From the NCBI GenBank assembly GCA_945868575.1, contig CAMBMH010000001.1:1-64000 (forward strand): 64,000 nucleotides of DNA, in the 5' to 3' direction. A program made the translations under genes and the position numbers. The notes under the pieces are model-generated. The model did no database searches, was not told where the DNA came from, and worked only from the letters and a program-made list of their open reading frames with translations. Of the stretch, positions 26,292 to 34,540 are shown piece by piece (position 1 is the first letter of the stretch; each line of letters starts with the position of its first letter). The stretch comes from Singulisphaera sp. GP187 (lineage in GTDB: Bacteria; Planctomycetota; Planctomycetia; Gemmatales; Gemmataceae).

Positions 26292-27823
26292 TCTCTTTGC
26301 ACCTTCAGATATTTTGCCCCGTCGATAAGAGGCATTAAGAGCTCCCTAAGGGAATGGTCCGGGTACAGAATCCAAGGCCATTCCCTGTTTGTTGCCAAAC
26401 GGTTGGAGGCGCGAGCCAAAACAGAACCGCGAATTAAATTATCCAGTTCCCGATAGCGTTCCGCCGCTTCCCCATGAATTTGCCAGAGTAGATTTTTTGC
26501 CCGGATCCGTTTTTGGGCCCCGTCCAATTCTTCCGACCGGCGAAGGGCAAGCCACTCCCCAAGCAACCCGCTTTCAATTCCTGTTTCCCCGGTGAATCGG
26601 TCCGGGTTCCACCAGAGCTGTCGCATTTTCATTCGCAGGTCTTTTTCATCTTCATGAGCCACCCTTGGCAGCGGAAGGCGCAAGGTTGCCGTAACCAGCG
26701 CATATCCCGGCGGCTCCATTCCTATCCAATCCCTACCCACCTGATCGGTGACCTGATCGTAGATCGCCCCACCCAATCCATGAACAAAAATGTCGCACAA
26801 AAACCATCGCATATAAAGCGTGTTTGTGAGGGCCCTTGGCCGCAATCCCAATCCCGAGTCCCGCAAAAGATCCAACCAATTGTCCGACCTGTCAGGATCC
26901 AGCTTGATTAAATCTTCGCCGGCGGCGCCCCCAAGAACCAAAACGCCGTTGCGCAGGGCAATCCAGAGGGGCCGCCTGAAATTTTTTCCCTTTTCAAGGA
27001 TCCAAAATGGGGCCTCTTGCCAATCTCCCTCATTTTTTAGATCGGCCATCGGCTGTCCGGGATTGGATATCCCGTTTTTGTCCCTGTAGGAGCGTAGCGC
27101 CCTATTATGGAGGGTGGCAAAGCGGCCAATATCGCGGAGCATACACCCGACAAATTTGTAAAATGATGGGGTTTGAACCAGCGCGGACTGGAAGATATCC
27201 GGGAGTTCCAGTCCCAAAGCCATTTGCCCTTTTTGTCTGAGGTCCGTGTTGAAACGGCTTAAGGAATTGGATTCTCCAGATAATGAGGAGCGCATTAAAG
27301 GCAATATCAATTTCTCGCCAACCGGCTCAATCCCCAGTCCATCCCTGAGACTTTTCCAAACTGGATTCCAATCGGCTTGGGAAACAGCCGTTTTGACCCG
27401 CTCCCAGGGAGCGGCACCCAAACCAAAACCGACTTTGATCCCTGTCCGGGAAAGGTGTTGTCCCGTTCCCATTTCTGGGAACGGAATCCACATTTGTCGA
27501 CAAAGGTCACCATCCGCCACCAGGTTGAAGGAAAACCCTCCCACCGCATTGCCAATTCCCTTGGTGGCAAAATATTTCGCCCAAACTCCCGGATGGCACA
27601 TTTCTGGCTGGTGACCGGAAGCCACCCAAGGCCGAGCCAAAAAAGCAGGTTCAAGACCCAAAAGCCCCAAGACTTCCGCTCGCGCCTTGGACCGAATTTC
27701 GGCCCAGGGGTGCGTAAGCCGGTTAAGTGCCAGCTGATTCTTTTGCAACACCCCGGGGAGGTCCTGGCATCCTGGAATGCAAAGTACCTCTCCATCGTCT
27801 TTTGGGGCGCGGACACCGATCAT
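26288..27823 (-). CDS. conserved protein of unknown function with a GHQPE/HPGVW motif
   Basis: 511 residues from the ATG at 27823, which overlaps the stop of the glycosyltransferase as ATGA; a TTG at 27838 is also in frame. I do not recognise a named family. The motif SGHQPEMCHPGVWAKYFA near residue 70 and the overall all-alpha/mixed layout loosely recall the N-terminal GQQ-type loop of BshC (cysteine-adding enzyme of bacillithiol synthesis), but the match is too weak to assign. A C-terminal segment AKNLLWQIHGEAAERYREL looks like a coiled coil, as BshC also has. No signal peptide or membrane segments. Probably in an operon with the GT2 gene and panC. Confidence 0.65.
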   Translation of the reverse strand: MIGVRAPKDDGEVLCIPGCQDLPGVLQKNQLALNRLTHPWAEIRSKARAEVLGLLGLEPAFLARPWVASGHQPEMCHPGVWAKYFATKGIGNAVGGFSFNLVADGDLCRQMWIPFPEMGTGQHLSRTGIKVGFGLGAAPWERVKTAVSQADWNPVWKSLRDGLGIEPVGEKLILPLMRSSLSGESNSLSRFNTDLRQKGQMALGLELPDIFQSALVQTPSFYKFVGCMLRDIGRFATLHNRALRSYRDKNGISNPGQPMADLKNEGDWQEAPFWILEKGKNFRRPLWIALRNGVLVLGGAAGEDLIKLDPDRSDNWLDLLRDSGLGLRPRALTNTLYMRWFLCDIFVHGLGGAIYDQVTDQVGRDWIGMEPPGYALVTATLRLPLPRVAHEDEKDLRMKMRQLWWNPDRFTGETGIESGLLGEWLALRRSEELDGAQKRIRAKNLLWQIHGEAAERYRELDNLIRGSVLARASNRLATNREWPWILYPDHSLRELLMPLIDGAKYLKVQRD

Positions 27824-28587
27824 CCGCAAAATCCGCAAGGGGACGAGGGAACAAGGATCCCGGAACAGGATTCGATTGCAAAAGGACTACAAGCTCCCAT
27901 TTCAAGGTCGAGAATTTGCCGGTAGTAGGCCATTCGGGCCTCTGCCTGATCAAGATGGGCACCAAAACTTCGGTTTGGATCGAGGTAAATTCTTGGTACC
28001 GCAACCTCTTTTATGGACAACCCGGCACGCACAGCCTGTACCCAAAGCTGGATCGGCATCGCATATCCCAACTCGGTAATATTCAGGCGTTTGAGCCCTT
28101 CCACACGATACGCCTTGAACCCGCAAAACGCATCAGAAAGAGAAAGCCCCAACTTTTCATTGAGTTCCTGGGTGATTATGTGGTTGATCCGTCTTCGATC
28201 CCCGGGAACCAATGTGTCCTTTTCATGGTGCCTTAGATAGCGGCTCCCCGAAGAAATGTCGCAGTTATCCAGGGCATGGACAAGCTTGGTAAGGTAGACC
28301 GGGTCGTGCTGACCATCAGCGTCAATCGTGATGAGCGCCTCATAGCCCCCGGAAATCGCATGATGAAATGCCGTCGCCAAAGCTGCCCCGTACCCCATGT
28401 TTTTCGGGTGCGTAAGGATGCCGATGGAGGGAACTTTCAAAAGCTCGGAGGCTGTTTCATCCGTTGAACCATCATTTATGGCAATTATGTCCACATCCCG
28501 ACCCGGAAGGTGTTCGCGGATTCCGCGAACCACCCCATCGACCGATGCCCCATCGTTATATACCGGGAGAGCCACCAGAGTTTTCAA
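27820..28587 (-). CDS. family 2 glycosyltransferase (dolichyl-phosphate-mannose-synthase type)
   Basis: 255 residues. GT-A fold: VALPVYNDG at the N-terminus, IAINDGSTDET for nucleotide binding and the DxD-type motif DADGQHDP. SDAFCGFKAYR resembles polyprenyl-phosphate glycosyltransferases. No C-terminal membrane helices, so a soluble or peripheral enzyme. The start is TTG with GGGAG about 7 bases upstream. Acceptor and donor unknown; it overlaps the downstream unknown gene by 4 bases. Confidence 0.85.
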   Translation of the reverse strand: MKTLVALPVYNDGASVDGVVRGIREHLPGRDVDIIAINDGSTDETASELLKVPSIGILTHPKNMGYGAALATAFHHAISGGYEALITIDADGQHDPVYLTKLVHALDNCDISSGSRYLRHHEKDTLVPGDRRRINHIITQELNEKLGLSLSDAFCGFKAYRVEGLKRLNITELGYAMPIQLWVQAVRAGLSIKEVAVPRIYLDPNRSFGAHLDQAEARMAYYRQILDLEMGACSPFAIESCSGILVPSSPCGFCG

Positions 28588-28656
28588 AGGAAGTCTCCCG
28601 TCCTAAAGGGTTCCGGATTGATCACAATAGTTCATTGGAATTCGACTACAACCATG

Positions 28657-29508
28657 TTAAGAGCCACCGAGGGGAATGTTGTCAATGAGTCTGGTTTTTC
28701 CCAAACGGATGGCACCAAGCACGGTGCAAGGACGCTTTATAACGGCCAAAGGCTGAAAATTGAATGAATCTGCAAAGCCCAGGTAATCTATTGATGCTTC
28801 AGGAGCCAATTCCGAGACCTTTGCCCGCATGGATACTTCCAAAACGGAAGCATTAGTTTCACCTTTTTGAAATAGGTCGACCCCAAATTCCAATGCGCGA
28901 ATCAGGGCAGTTGCTTTGGACCGATGGGCTTCGGACAGATATCGATTGCGCGAACTCATCGCCAAACCATCCGATTCCCGGATTGTCGGACAAATGACCA
29001 TTTCCAGGTCAAATCTTAGGTCCCGAACCATCTTGCACAAAAGGGTTGCCTGTTGGGCATCTTTTTGTCCGAAGTACGCCTTGTTAGGTTCGACCATTAA
29101 AAACAATTTTGTGACAACCGTCGATACGCCCCGAAAATGCCCCGGGCGGGATGCTCCACACCAATAGTTTCCAACCATACCCACATCGACCCAGGTATCT
29201 GCAGCTTCTGGATAAAGCGTTTCCACCTCGGGGACAAAAATCAGGTTTGCCCCGCGTTCCCGGCATAATTTCAGATCGGCTTCCAATGTTCGGGGATAAC
29301 GGGCAAGGTCCTCATTCGGGCCAAATTGCGTGGGATTAACGAAAATGGAGACTACCGTCCGGGGATTTTCCTTGGCGCTCTGAACCACCAACGCTCCGTG
29401 ACCCTCGTGAAGAGCCCCCATTGTGGGAACAAATCCAACATTTTCCCCGCGCAAACGACAATCCGCCCTCCAGCTTCGCAACTCCCTTAGCGTTTTAACC
29501 ACTTCCAT
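28657..29508 (-). CDS. panC: pantothenate synthetase PanC
   Basis: Condenses pantoate and beta-alanine with ATP in vitamin B5/CoA synthesis. 283 residues, normal length. The HIGH-like motif is HEGH in MGALHEGHGALV. Also present: FVNPTQFGPNED, GQKDAQQ and the KMSKS-equivalent MSSRNRYLSE. ATG start. About 70 bases before the glycosyltransferase on the same strand. panB and panD are not in the window. Confidence 0.95.
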   Translation of the reverse strand: MEVVKTLRELRSWRADCRLRGENVGFVPTMGALHEGHGALVVQSAKENPRTVVSIFVNPTQFGPNEDLARYPRTLEADLKLCRERGANLIFVPEVETLYPEAADTWVDVGMVGNYWCGASRPGHFRGVSTVVTKLFLMVEPNKAYFGQKDAQQATLLCKMVRDLRFDLEMVICPTIRESDGLAMSSRNRYLSEAHRSKATALIRALEFGVDLFQKGETNASVLEVSMRAKVSELAPEASIDYLGFADSFNFQPLAVIKRPCTVLGAIRLGKTRLIDNIPLGGS

Positions 29509-29626
29509 GCTTGGTCCCTGACTTGGAGGCTACTTCCCCCAAACGGTATGCCTAACCAATGTGTCTGGCAAAATTATTGGCAAAGCCTAAGCCTCACCCC
29601 ACCCCAATGGGTGACCCATTGGCCAG

Positions 29627-30286
29627 TTATCGGCATTTTTCCAACTGCATCCTTAGATAGGAGCGTTCCTCCTTTTCTCCGAGGCCCAATTGACCTGCCA
29701 AATCCAAAACCCTGGCCTGGGCCTCTTCGCGTTCTTCAATCTTGGCCACCACCTCAAGCTCAACAAATTTCCCCAGACCGTGCGCCTCATCCAGGCAAAT
29801 CACGCAGATTTTGCCATCCTTACCCAATCTCCATGATTCTCGAGTTTTGGAAATCGTCAGCACTGGCAAGAATCCAACGGCCTCCAGCAAAGGCTGAATT
29901 TCTTCACCAACCACATCGGTTTCTATTTCACGACGAACTTTTGCAGGCCCGGAAAGCTTGGGCCCCTTGTAACAAAGGACCGATCGGCCGTTTGGGGAAG
30001 TCGCATTGGCCAAGTGAGACATTTGATGCGCCACCCCAGTTATGTTTTGGACATCCGTATCGAGTGATCGGGAATTGCTTTGGGTGCGAATACGCAAGGC
30101 CTCCCCGGTCTCGGCAAAGTCGCGGCTGGGATGCCGGTAATAGGTGTCCACCTCCTCCCCTAGCCCCAAAAAGTCCCCGCCCATCTCCTTGATTTTTTCC
30201 CTTAAGGGAGAAAAATCCCCGCAGTGAAACTTCACCTCAACTTCCCAATTCGCACCACCATTGGGCGCACTTGTAGCAATCGCCAT
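29627..30286 (-). CDS. CYTH-domain protein (CyaB class IV adenylate cyclase/triphosphatase-like)
   Basis: 219 residues. The family signature ExExK appears as EVEVK at the N-terminus, followed by beta-tunnel strands with VDTYYRHP, ALRIRTQ, YKGPK and VRREIETDV, and near the end a VELEVV strand. Between ALRIRTQ and LCYKGPK is an insertion of about 35 residues. Could hydrolyse inorganic or thiamine triphosphate or make cAMP; the sequence does not decide. Confidence 0.8.
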   Translation of the reverse strand: MAIATSAPNGGANWEVEVKFHCGDFSPLREKIKEMGGDFLGLGEEVDTYYRHPSRDFAETGEALRIRTQSNSRSLDTDVQNITGVAHQMSHLANATSPNGRSVLCYKGPKLSGPAKVRREIETDVVGEEIQPLLEAVGFLPVLTISKTRESWRLGKDGKICVICLDEAHGLGKFVELEVVAKIEEREEAQARVLDLAGQLGLGEKEERSYLRMQLEKCR

Positions 30287-30409
30287 TTTTGTCTCCCAAC
30301 CCTATTTAGGAATGGATCCCGGTCAGAAATTCTTTGGCCCATTCACATAATTGCTTATGATGAGCATTATGGGAACCTATTTTGTTTGAGTCCAAATTGA
30401 GGAAAAGGC

Positions 30410-30721
30410 ATGTCGAATTGGGTGGATTTGTGTCCGGTCGATGAGATCCCGGAGGGCGAAGGAAAATCCTTCGAGCTAAAAGGAAAAACCATTGGGGTTT
30501 TCAATTCTGAAGGTCAAATCCGCGCCATCGATGATTTTTGTCCCCATATGGGGGCGCCACTTACGGGCGGCCATGTTGAGAATGGGGTGGTAACCTGCCC
30601 TTGGCATGCATGGCGGTTCCGTCTTGAAGATGGTGCATGGGCGGACAATCCGAAAATCAAGATTGGATGTCACAAAACCCAGGTGGTGGATGGTCGCATC
30701 CAAATTTGTGAACCAGGCTAA
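30410..30721 (+). CDS. Rieske [2Fe-2S] ferredoxin-like protein
   Basis: 103 residues, a single Rieske domain. The two cluster motifs are CPHMGAPLTGG and CPWHAWRF, with the expected Cys-X-His pairs. Like NirD or dioxygenase ferredoxin components; the partner is unknown. AGGAAAAGGC precedes the ATG. The following membrane protein starts about 50 bases downstream on the same strand, and the upstream CYTH gene is divergent. Confidence 0.9.
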   Translation: MSNWVDLCPVDEIPEGEGKSFELKGKTIGVFNSEGQIRAIDDFCPHMGAPLTGGHVENGVVTCPWHAWRFRLEDGAWADNPKIKIGCHKTQVVDGRIQICEPG

Positions 30722-30774
30722 GCCCGAACCGGCCCCTTTGGATACCCTTTACAATTGGGAAAGGATGGTGCCTT

Positions 30775-31668
30775 GTGGATTGGACTTTTTTGATCTTTAG
30801 AAATAGCTACTATATTGCGGGAGGTGGGATCCACTGGATCCGCAACCTGATTTCCCCCCCGGCAAAAGACAAGCTGATCATTCGAAGCCACAATGAGTCC
30901 TTTTTCCTGTGGCCGATGGCCTACATCGGCCTGGCTTTCGCCCTGATCTCGGTGCTGGAAGGTGGACGGCTGGCTGTTGTGCCTTCTAACACCACAGTGG
31001 AAACGGTACAGTTGGACAAAAAAGACAGAATCGCGCTGGTTCTGCCCGAAGGTTCAAAGGAAACGCCTGAGGTCCCGAAACTTCACATAACCCACAGCAA
31101 ATCGCTTGGTACCTTTTATCTCATCTGCCTGTTTGTTTTTATCAATATCGCCTTCAACAAACTTCGCGGAGTTTTTTGGTGGTTTTTTTATAGCCTCCTG
31201 ATCCTGGGGGGAATTATCCTCTGGCAGTTTGGATGGCTTGACAACATTACAAAATATGTCGCGGGGTTGGACATTCGCCTCTCCGCTGGCTTTTACTTTT
31301 TCTTTTCCCTGCTCCTTCTTTTGAATTTCCTCCTCCGGATTCATGTCCTCGATTACCTGACCCTGGAGTGGGCGGAGTTTTCGCCCGGGCAAATTCGGAT
31401 ATGTGAAAATTTTGGCGAAGGTATAACCGTAAAGGATGCTTCGGGCCTGCACTTTGAGCGCGACAAATCCGACTGGACCCGCTGGCTTATCGGGTTCGGC
31501 ATGGGGGACCTTATCATTAAAACCGAAGGCGCACGACCAGAGGTTATTCGTTTGCGAAATGTGACCAACATTGACCACAAGGTTGCGATGATTGACAAGC
31601 TCCTCCGTATGCGGGAGATAATTCAAACTACCCCGGATGACACCCAGGAAAAAACCAACACCGGATGA
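30775..31668 (+). CDS. four-helix membrane protein of unknown function
   Basis: 297 residues from GTG at 30775 with AAGGA nine bases upstream. About four transmembrane helices at residues 43-62, 115-135, 138-160 and 172-192, then a soluble C-terminal domain of about 100 residues (WAEFSPGQIRICENFGEG...) rich in basic and acidic residues. The N-terminal part before the first helix has IRSHNESFFLWP. I do not recognise a function. It may be cotranscribed with the Rieske gene. A rho-independent terminator follows the stop codon. Confidence 0.75.
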   Translation: MDWTFLIFRNSYYIAGGGIHWIRNLISPPAKDKLIIRSHNESFFLWPMAYIGLAFALISVLEGGRLAVVPSNTTVETVQLDKKDRIALVLPEGSKETPEVPKLHITHSKSLGTFYLICLFVFINIAFNKLRGVFWWFFYSLLILGGIILWQFGWLDNITKYVAGLDIRLSAGFYFFFSLLLLLNFLLRIHVLDYLTLEWAEFSPGQIRICENFGEGITVKDASGLHFERDKSDWTRWLIGFGMGDLIIKTEGARPEVIRLRNVTNIDHKVAMIDKLLRMREIIQTTPDDTQEKTNTG

Positions 31669-31700
31669 TTTTCAGCTTTACGGTATATTTTAATTATCAA

Positions 31701-31739
31701 GGGGCCTCGCGAAATTACACGATCGCGCGGCCCTTTTTT
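31701..31739 (+). terminator. rho-independent terminator after the membrane protein gene
   Basis: GC-rich stem GGGCC-T-CGCG pairing with CGCG-C-GGCCC around a loop of about 12 bases, followed by a run of six T on the plus strand. It sits about 35 bases after the stop codon. Confidence 0.8.
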
Positions 31740-31796
31740 CATACTAACGAACAAAAAAGCCTATGCCTCTTAGGCCAAAGACGCCATAGAAAGCAA

Positions 31797-31831
31797 AAAG
31801 TATAGTCATTACAATGTAATGACTATACTTT
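31797..31831 (-). terminator. 35-base near-perfect palindrome, probable terminator of the acidic protein gene
   Basis: A 17-bp inverted repeat with no mismatch around one central base. On the minus strand it ends in a TTTTT run and T-rich sequence, so in RNA it would form a long A/U-rich hairpin 25 bases after the stop of the acidic protein gene. Being symmetric, it could also be a protein-binding operator. Confidence 0.6.
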
Positions 31832-31854
31832 GTTAAAAATTAAAAACCTAATGC

Positions 31855-32382
31855 CTATTTCTTGCCAGTAGTACCGGGGCGCTTGGCCTCAACCTCATCA
31901 GAAGACATGGCTTCCTTCACAGGTTGAACAAAGAAAGTGGCTTTCTTTTCCGTCATAAGACGCTTGGCATGCTCTTCGGCATCTTTGCGTTGATTGTGTG
32001 CGTAAACGGCAACCCTTTGATTTGAGTTGCTAAAAACGCCCCAAACCAGCTTTATTGGAACAACCTTGCCAGCTTTTTTCTTGGCCTTTGTTTCCTTGGC
32101 TACGGGCTCCTTTTTGGCTTTCTTCGCCTTTTTCTTTTTTGGCCCGTCCTCATCCTCGTCGTCGAGCACTTCTTCGTCTACGACTGGATCTTCATCGTCA
32201 TCAGATTCTTCGTCTTCGTCTTCATCCTCGTCTTCAAGGTCGGAATCGAGTTCGTCGTCTTCGTCCTCGTCTTCCTCCTCTTCCTCAAGTTCTTCTTCAG
32301 GTTCCTGCGCGGCCTTGGCCTTCTTCTTTTCGAGGGCTTCGGAGTCTTCGCGCTCCGCCTTTTTCTTCGGTTCTTTTGCCAT
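31855..32382 (-). CDS. acidic and lysine-rich protein with a conserved C-terminal domain
   Basis: 175 residues from the ATG at 32382 (AGGA about 7 bases upstream; the frame is open to 32448). Residues 1-25 are Lys/Glu-mixed and 28-75 are almost all Glu/Asp. Then comes a KKKKAKKAKK tract followed by more Lys/Ala, and a C-terminal domain of about 55 residues (IKLVWGVFSNSNQRVAVYAH) that looks folded. The Lys/Ala tract recalls bacterial histone-H1-like tails, the acidic tract nucleic-acid mimics or chaperones. Function unknown; no signal peptide. Confidence 0.75.
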   Translation of the reverse strand: MAKEPKKKAEREDSEALEKKKAKAAQEPEEELEEEEEDEDEDDELDSDLEDEDEDEDEESDDDEDPVVDEEVLDDEDEDGPKKKKAKKAKKEPVAKETKAKKKAGKVVPIKLVWGVFSNSNQRVAVYAHNQRKDAEEHAKRLMTEKKATFFVQPVKEAMSSDEVEAKRPGTTGKK

Positions 32383-32611
32383 GACCATTCCTATGGGATT
32401 GGGGTCCAATTTCCTTGGAAATCCTAGCCAGTTTGTCTCAGTTTTCAAGGCCGACCTCTACAGAAATCAGTGAGGTTGATAAGCAAAGCGCCCCTGGGCC
32501 CACCCTAAATATCTCCCCAATCGTGTTCAAGATATTGGTCCGATTATGCCGATTATGATTAATACCATAGCTCACCCAAGGTTCCCGGTCATGCCGATTA
32601 CGAGGCCCCTA

Positions 32612-33682
32612 ATGCTGAAATGCAAACTTCCTTTCTTGGGGGTTTTGCTTGCGTTGGCCCTCTTTTTCTTCTCCGGAGGACAAGTCTGGGCACAATTCAC
32701 CCAGTCCAATTTCAAAAAGCCACAGCAACTACAGGGAAAACCCAAAGATTTTTGGTCCTCGACCCCCAAGGTCCTTCCCGAGCCCGCCCCGGAGCCAGTC
32801 GATATCGATCCAACTGTTCAAATTGAGGATCCCGAAATCCAACAAACCGGTTTTTTTCCGCCAGAGAGATCCCTCTTCCCGGATACAAGCCCTGGTAGGC
32901 TGATGGGCAACGGAATGGCACTTTCGCCTGAGGACGATGCCGTAACGGGTGGCCTGCCTTGGGTTTGGGGTGGTGTTGGCGCCAGGGCGGTTCCCACCGG
33001 GCAAAAAATGGCGCCCAACGGGGTCATGTATAATCCCGTTTTTAGCCTCGACCTCGAATTGAATATGTCAATATGCAGTGATCGATCCATTTACCTTTTT
33101 ACAGCGGCACGATTTTGGGGCCAAAGGGCGATGCCCGGTTTCACAACAAACTCAAATCAGGGAAGTTTCGATTTCAGCAAAAGGCAACTGGATTTCACCA
33201 TTGGTGCCGCGTGGAATTATTGGCGCACCCTGGAAATTCGCGGTTTCGCATACTCCTATAACAACCTAAACCGCGGCAGCATGATCAACTCACCGATTTC
33301 CAACACCAAATCCTCAGGATACAACGACGGCGCAGCTGTTGAACACCGCTGGTACTACTTTGACAGTTGTTTCCTTGGTGTGGGCTATGCCCCCACAAAG
33401 GAACTTATCGGCAATGATGGTTTGACCTACAAACCGGGCTGGTTCCTAACCAGCTCCATTTGGGCACCAATTTGGAACGAACGAAATCAGGTGTATTGGA
33501 ACTCCAGCCTGATTGGGGAAAACACGGGTAGCGCAAGGATGCTTTATTGCGATGTAGGGTACGCCTGCGTCCCATTCCTTTGTCTACCCCGTCTGGAATT
33601 CCGGACCGGAACGGAATTGTGGTGTGACCTGACTTGCAAAACACTTGCCACTTACTACATAGGTCTCGATGTTCCTTTTTGA
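32612..33682 (+). CDS. exported beta-barrel-like outer-membrane protein
   Basis: 356 residues from the ATG at 32612 (the frame is open from 32546). A signal peptide with a long hydrophobic core ends near VWAQF. A Pro-rich linker (EPAPEPVDI) follows, then a C-terminal region of about 220 residues with alternating aromatic/hydrophobic strands (SIYLFTAARFWG, WRTLEIRGFAYSY, ARMLYCDVGYAC) ending in YYIGLDVPF, with terminal Phe, as for outer-membrane beta-barrels. It carries several Cys pairs. Function unknown. Convergent with the exported methyltransferase gene. Confidence 0.72.
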   Translation: MLKCKLPFLGVLLALALFFFSGGQVWAQFTQSNFKKPQQLQGKPKDFWSSTPKVLPEPAPEPVDIDPTVQIEDPEIQQTGFFPPERSLFPDTSPGRLMGNGMALSPEDDAVTGGLPWVWGGVGARAVPTGQKMAPNGVMYNPVFSLDLELNMSICSDRSIYLFTAARFWGQRAMPGFTTNSNQGSFDFSKRQLDFTIGAAWNYWRTLEIRGFAYSYNNLNRGSMINSPISNTKSSGYNDGAAVEHRWYYFDSCFLGVGYAPTKELIGNDGLTYKPGWFLTSSIWAPIWNERNQVYWNSSLIGENTGSARMLYCDVGYACVPFLCLPRLEFRTGTELWCDLTCKTLATYYIGLDVPF

Positions 33683-33690
33683 TCCTGGGA

Positions 33691-34404
33691 TCACTTCTTT
33701 TTAAACACGATAATGTGCTGCCAGGGAAGTGTCTCGATGGTTTCATCATGCTCCAGCATGGGATGATCCTTCATTTCTTTCCGAAGTTGCTTCTCCGTCA
33801 TTTTGTGCACCAGTTTGATGGGAACGGCAGGGTCCTCCAATCGAAATTCAACGAAGGCAATACGACCTCCAGGTTTAAGACTCTTGACCATCGATTCAAT
33901 CATCTCAAAGGGATAATTGAACTCGTGATAGACATCCACCATCACCACCAGATCGACTCTTGAATCACCCATGGCGGGGTCATTTTCCTTGCCAAGGACC
34001 AGCTCCACATTTTTAATCCCCGTTGCGGTTTTTCGCTTTTCCAGAAGTTCCAGCATCTCAGGTTGGATCTCCACGGCCAAAACTTTCCCCTTGGGAACCT
34101 TTGTTGCGAATCGAAAGGTGTAGTATCCACTTCCTGCGCCTATATCGGCCACCACCTCATCACCCTTGAGGCGTAGAGCCCGGATCAATTTGGCGGGTTG
34201 CTCTTCGATTTCCCGTTCAGGCCTTTCCAGCCACCCGGCGCCCTGGTGACCCATGACCTGGGCAATTTGGCGCCCATGATACCATTTCGGGATCCCATCG
34301 CGATCCCCTGGGCGAACCTGATAAACCGGCGGTGACTGAGCCTGTGTCCCATTCACCAAAACCACCAACAAAACCCAACACGCCAAATTTTGTGCAAGCT
34401 TCAT
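33691..34404 (-). CDS. class I SAM-dependent methyltransferase with an N-terminal signal peptide
   Basis: 237 residues. Residues 1-22 form a clean signal peptide (hydrophobic CWVLLVVLV, cleavage near TQAQS). The Rossmann-type methyltransferase core has motif I DIGAGSGYYTF, an acidic end VEIQPE and DLVVMVDVYHEF. Similar proteins exist in other bacteria as extracytoplasmic methyltransferase-like proteins. SAM availability outside the cytoplasm is unclear, so either the signal keeps it membrane-tethered or it binds something else. Substrate unknown. Confidence 0.8.
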   Translation of the reverse strand: MKLAQNLACWVLLVVLVNGTQAQSPPVYQVRPGDRDGIPKWYHGRQIAQVMGHQGAGWLERPEREIEEQPAKLIRALRLKGDEVVADIGAGSGYYTFRFATKVPKGKVLAVEIQPEMLELLEKRKTATGIKNVELVLGKENDPAMGDSRVDLVVMVDVYHEFNYPFEMIESMVKSLKPGGRIAFVEFRLEDPAVPIKLVHKMTEKQLRKEMKDHPMLEHDETIETLPWQHIIVFKKK

Positions 34405-34540
34405 GGGAAAGGATCTCTGATTGGGAATTTGGAGAAACTGTCAGGAAGGGATGTCAGGGAAACCGTTCGTTTTTTCAGGTTGGCCTGTCAGCACCATAGC
34501 CTCAATTCTTAAGATACCAATACTCAAACAGGATCCGAAC

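Noticed and set aside
32027-32473. Ser-rich 148-aa frame on the plus strand
   Set aside because: Antisense of the Glu/Asp/Lys-rich gene; the minus-strand gene has a good ribosome site and a conserved C-terminal domain.
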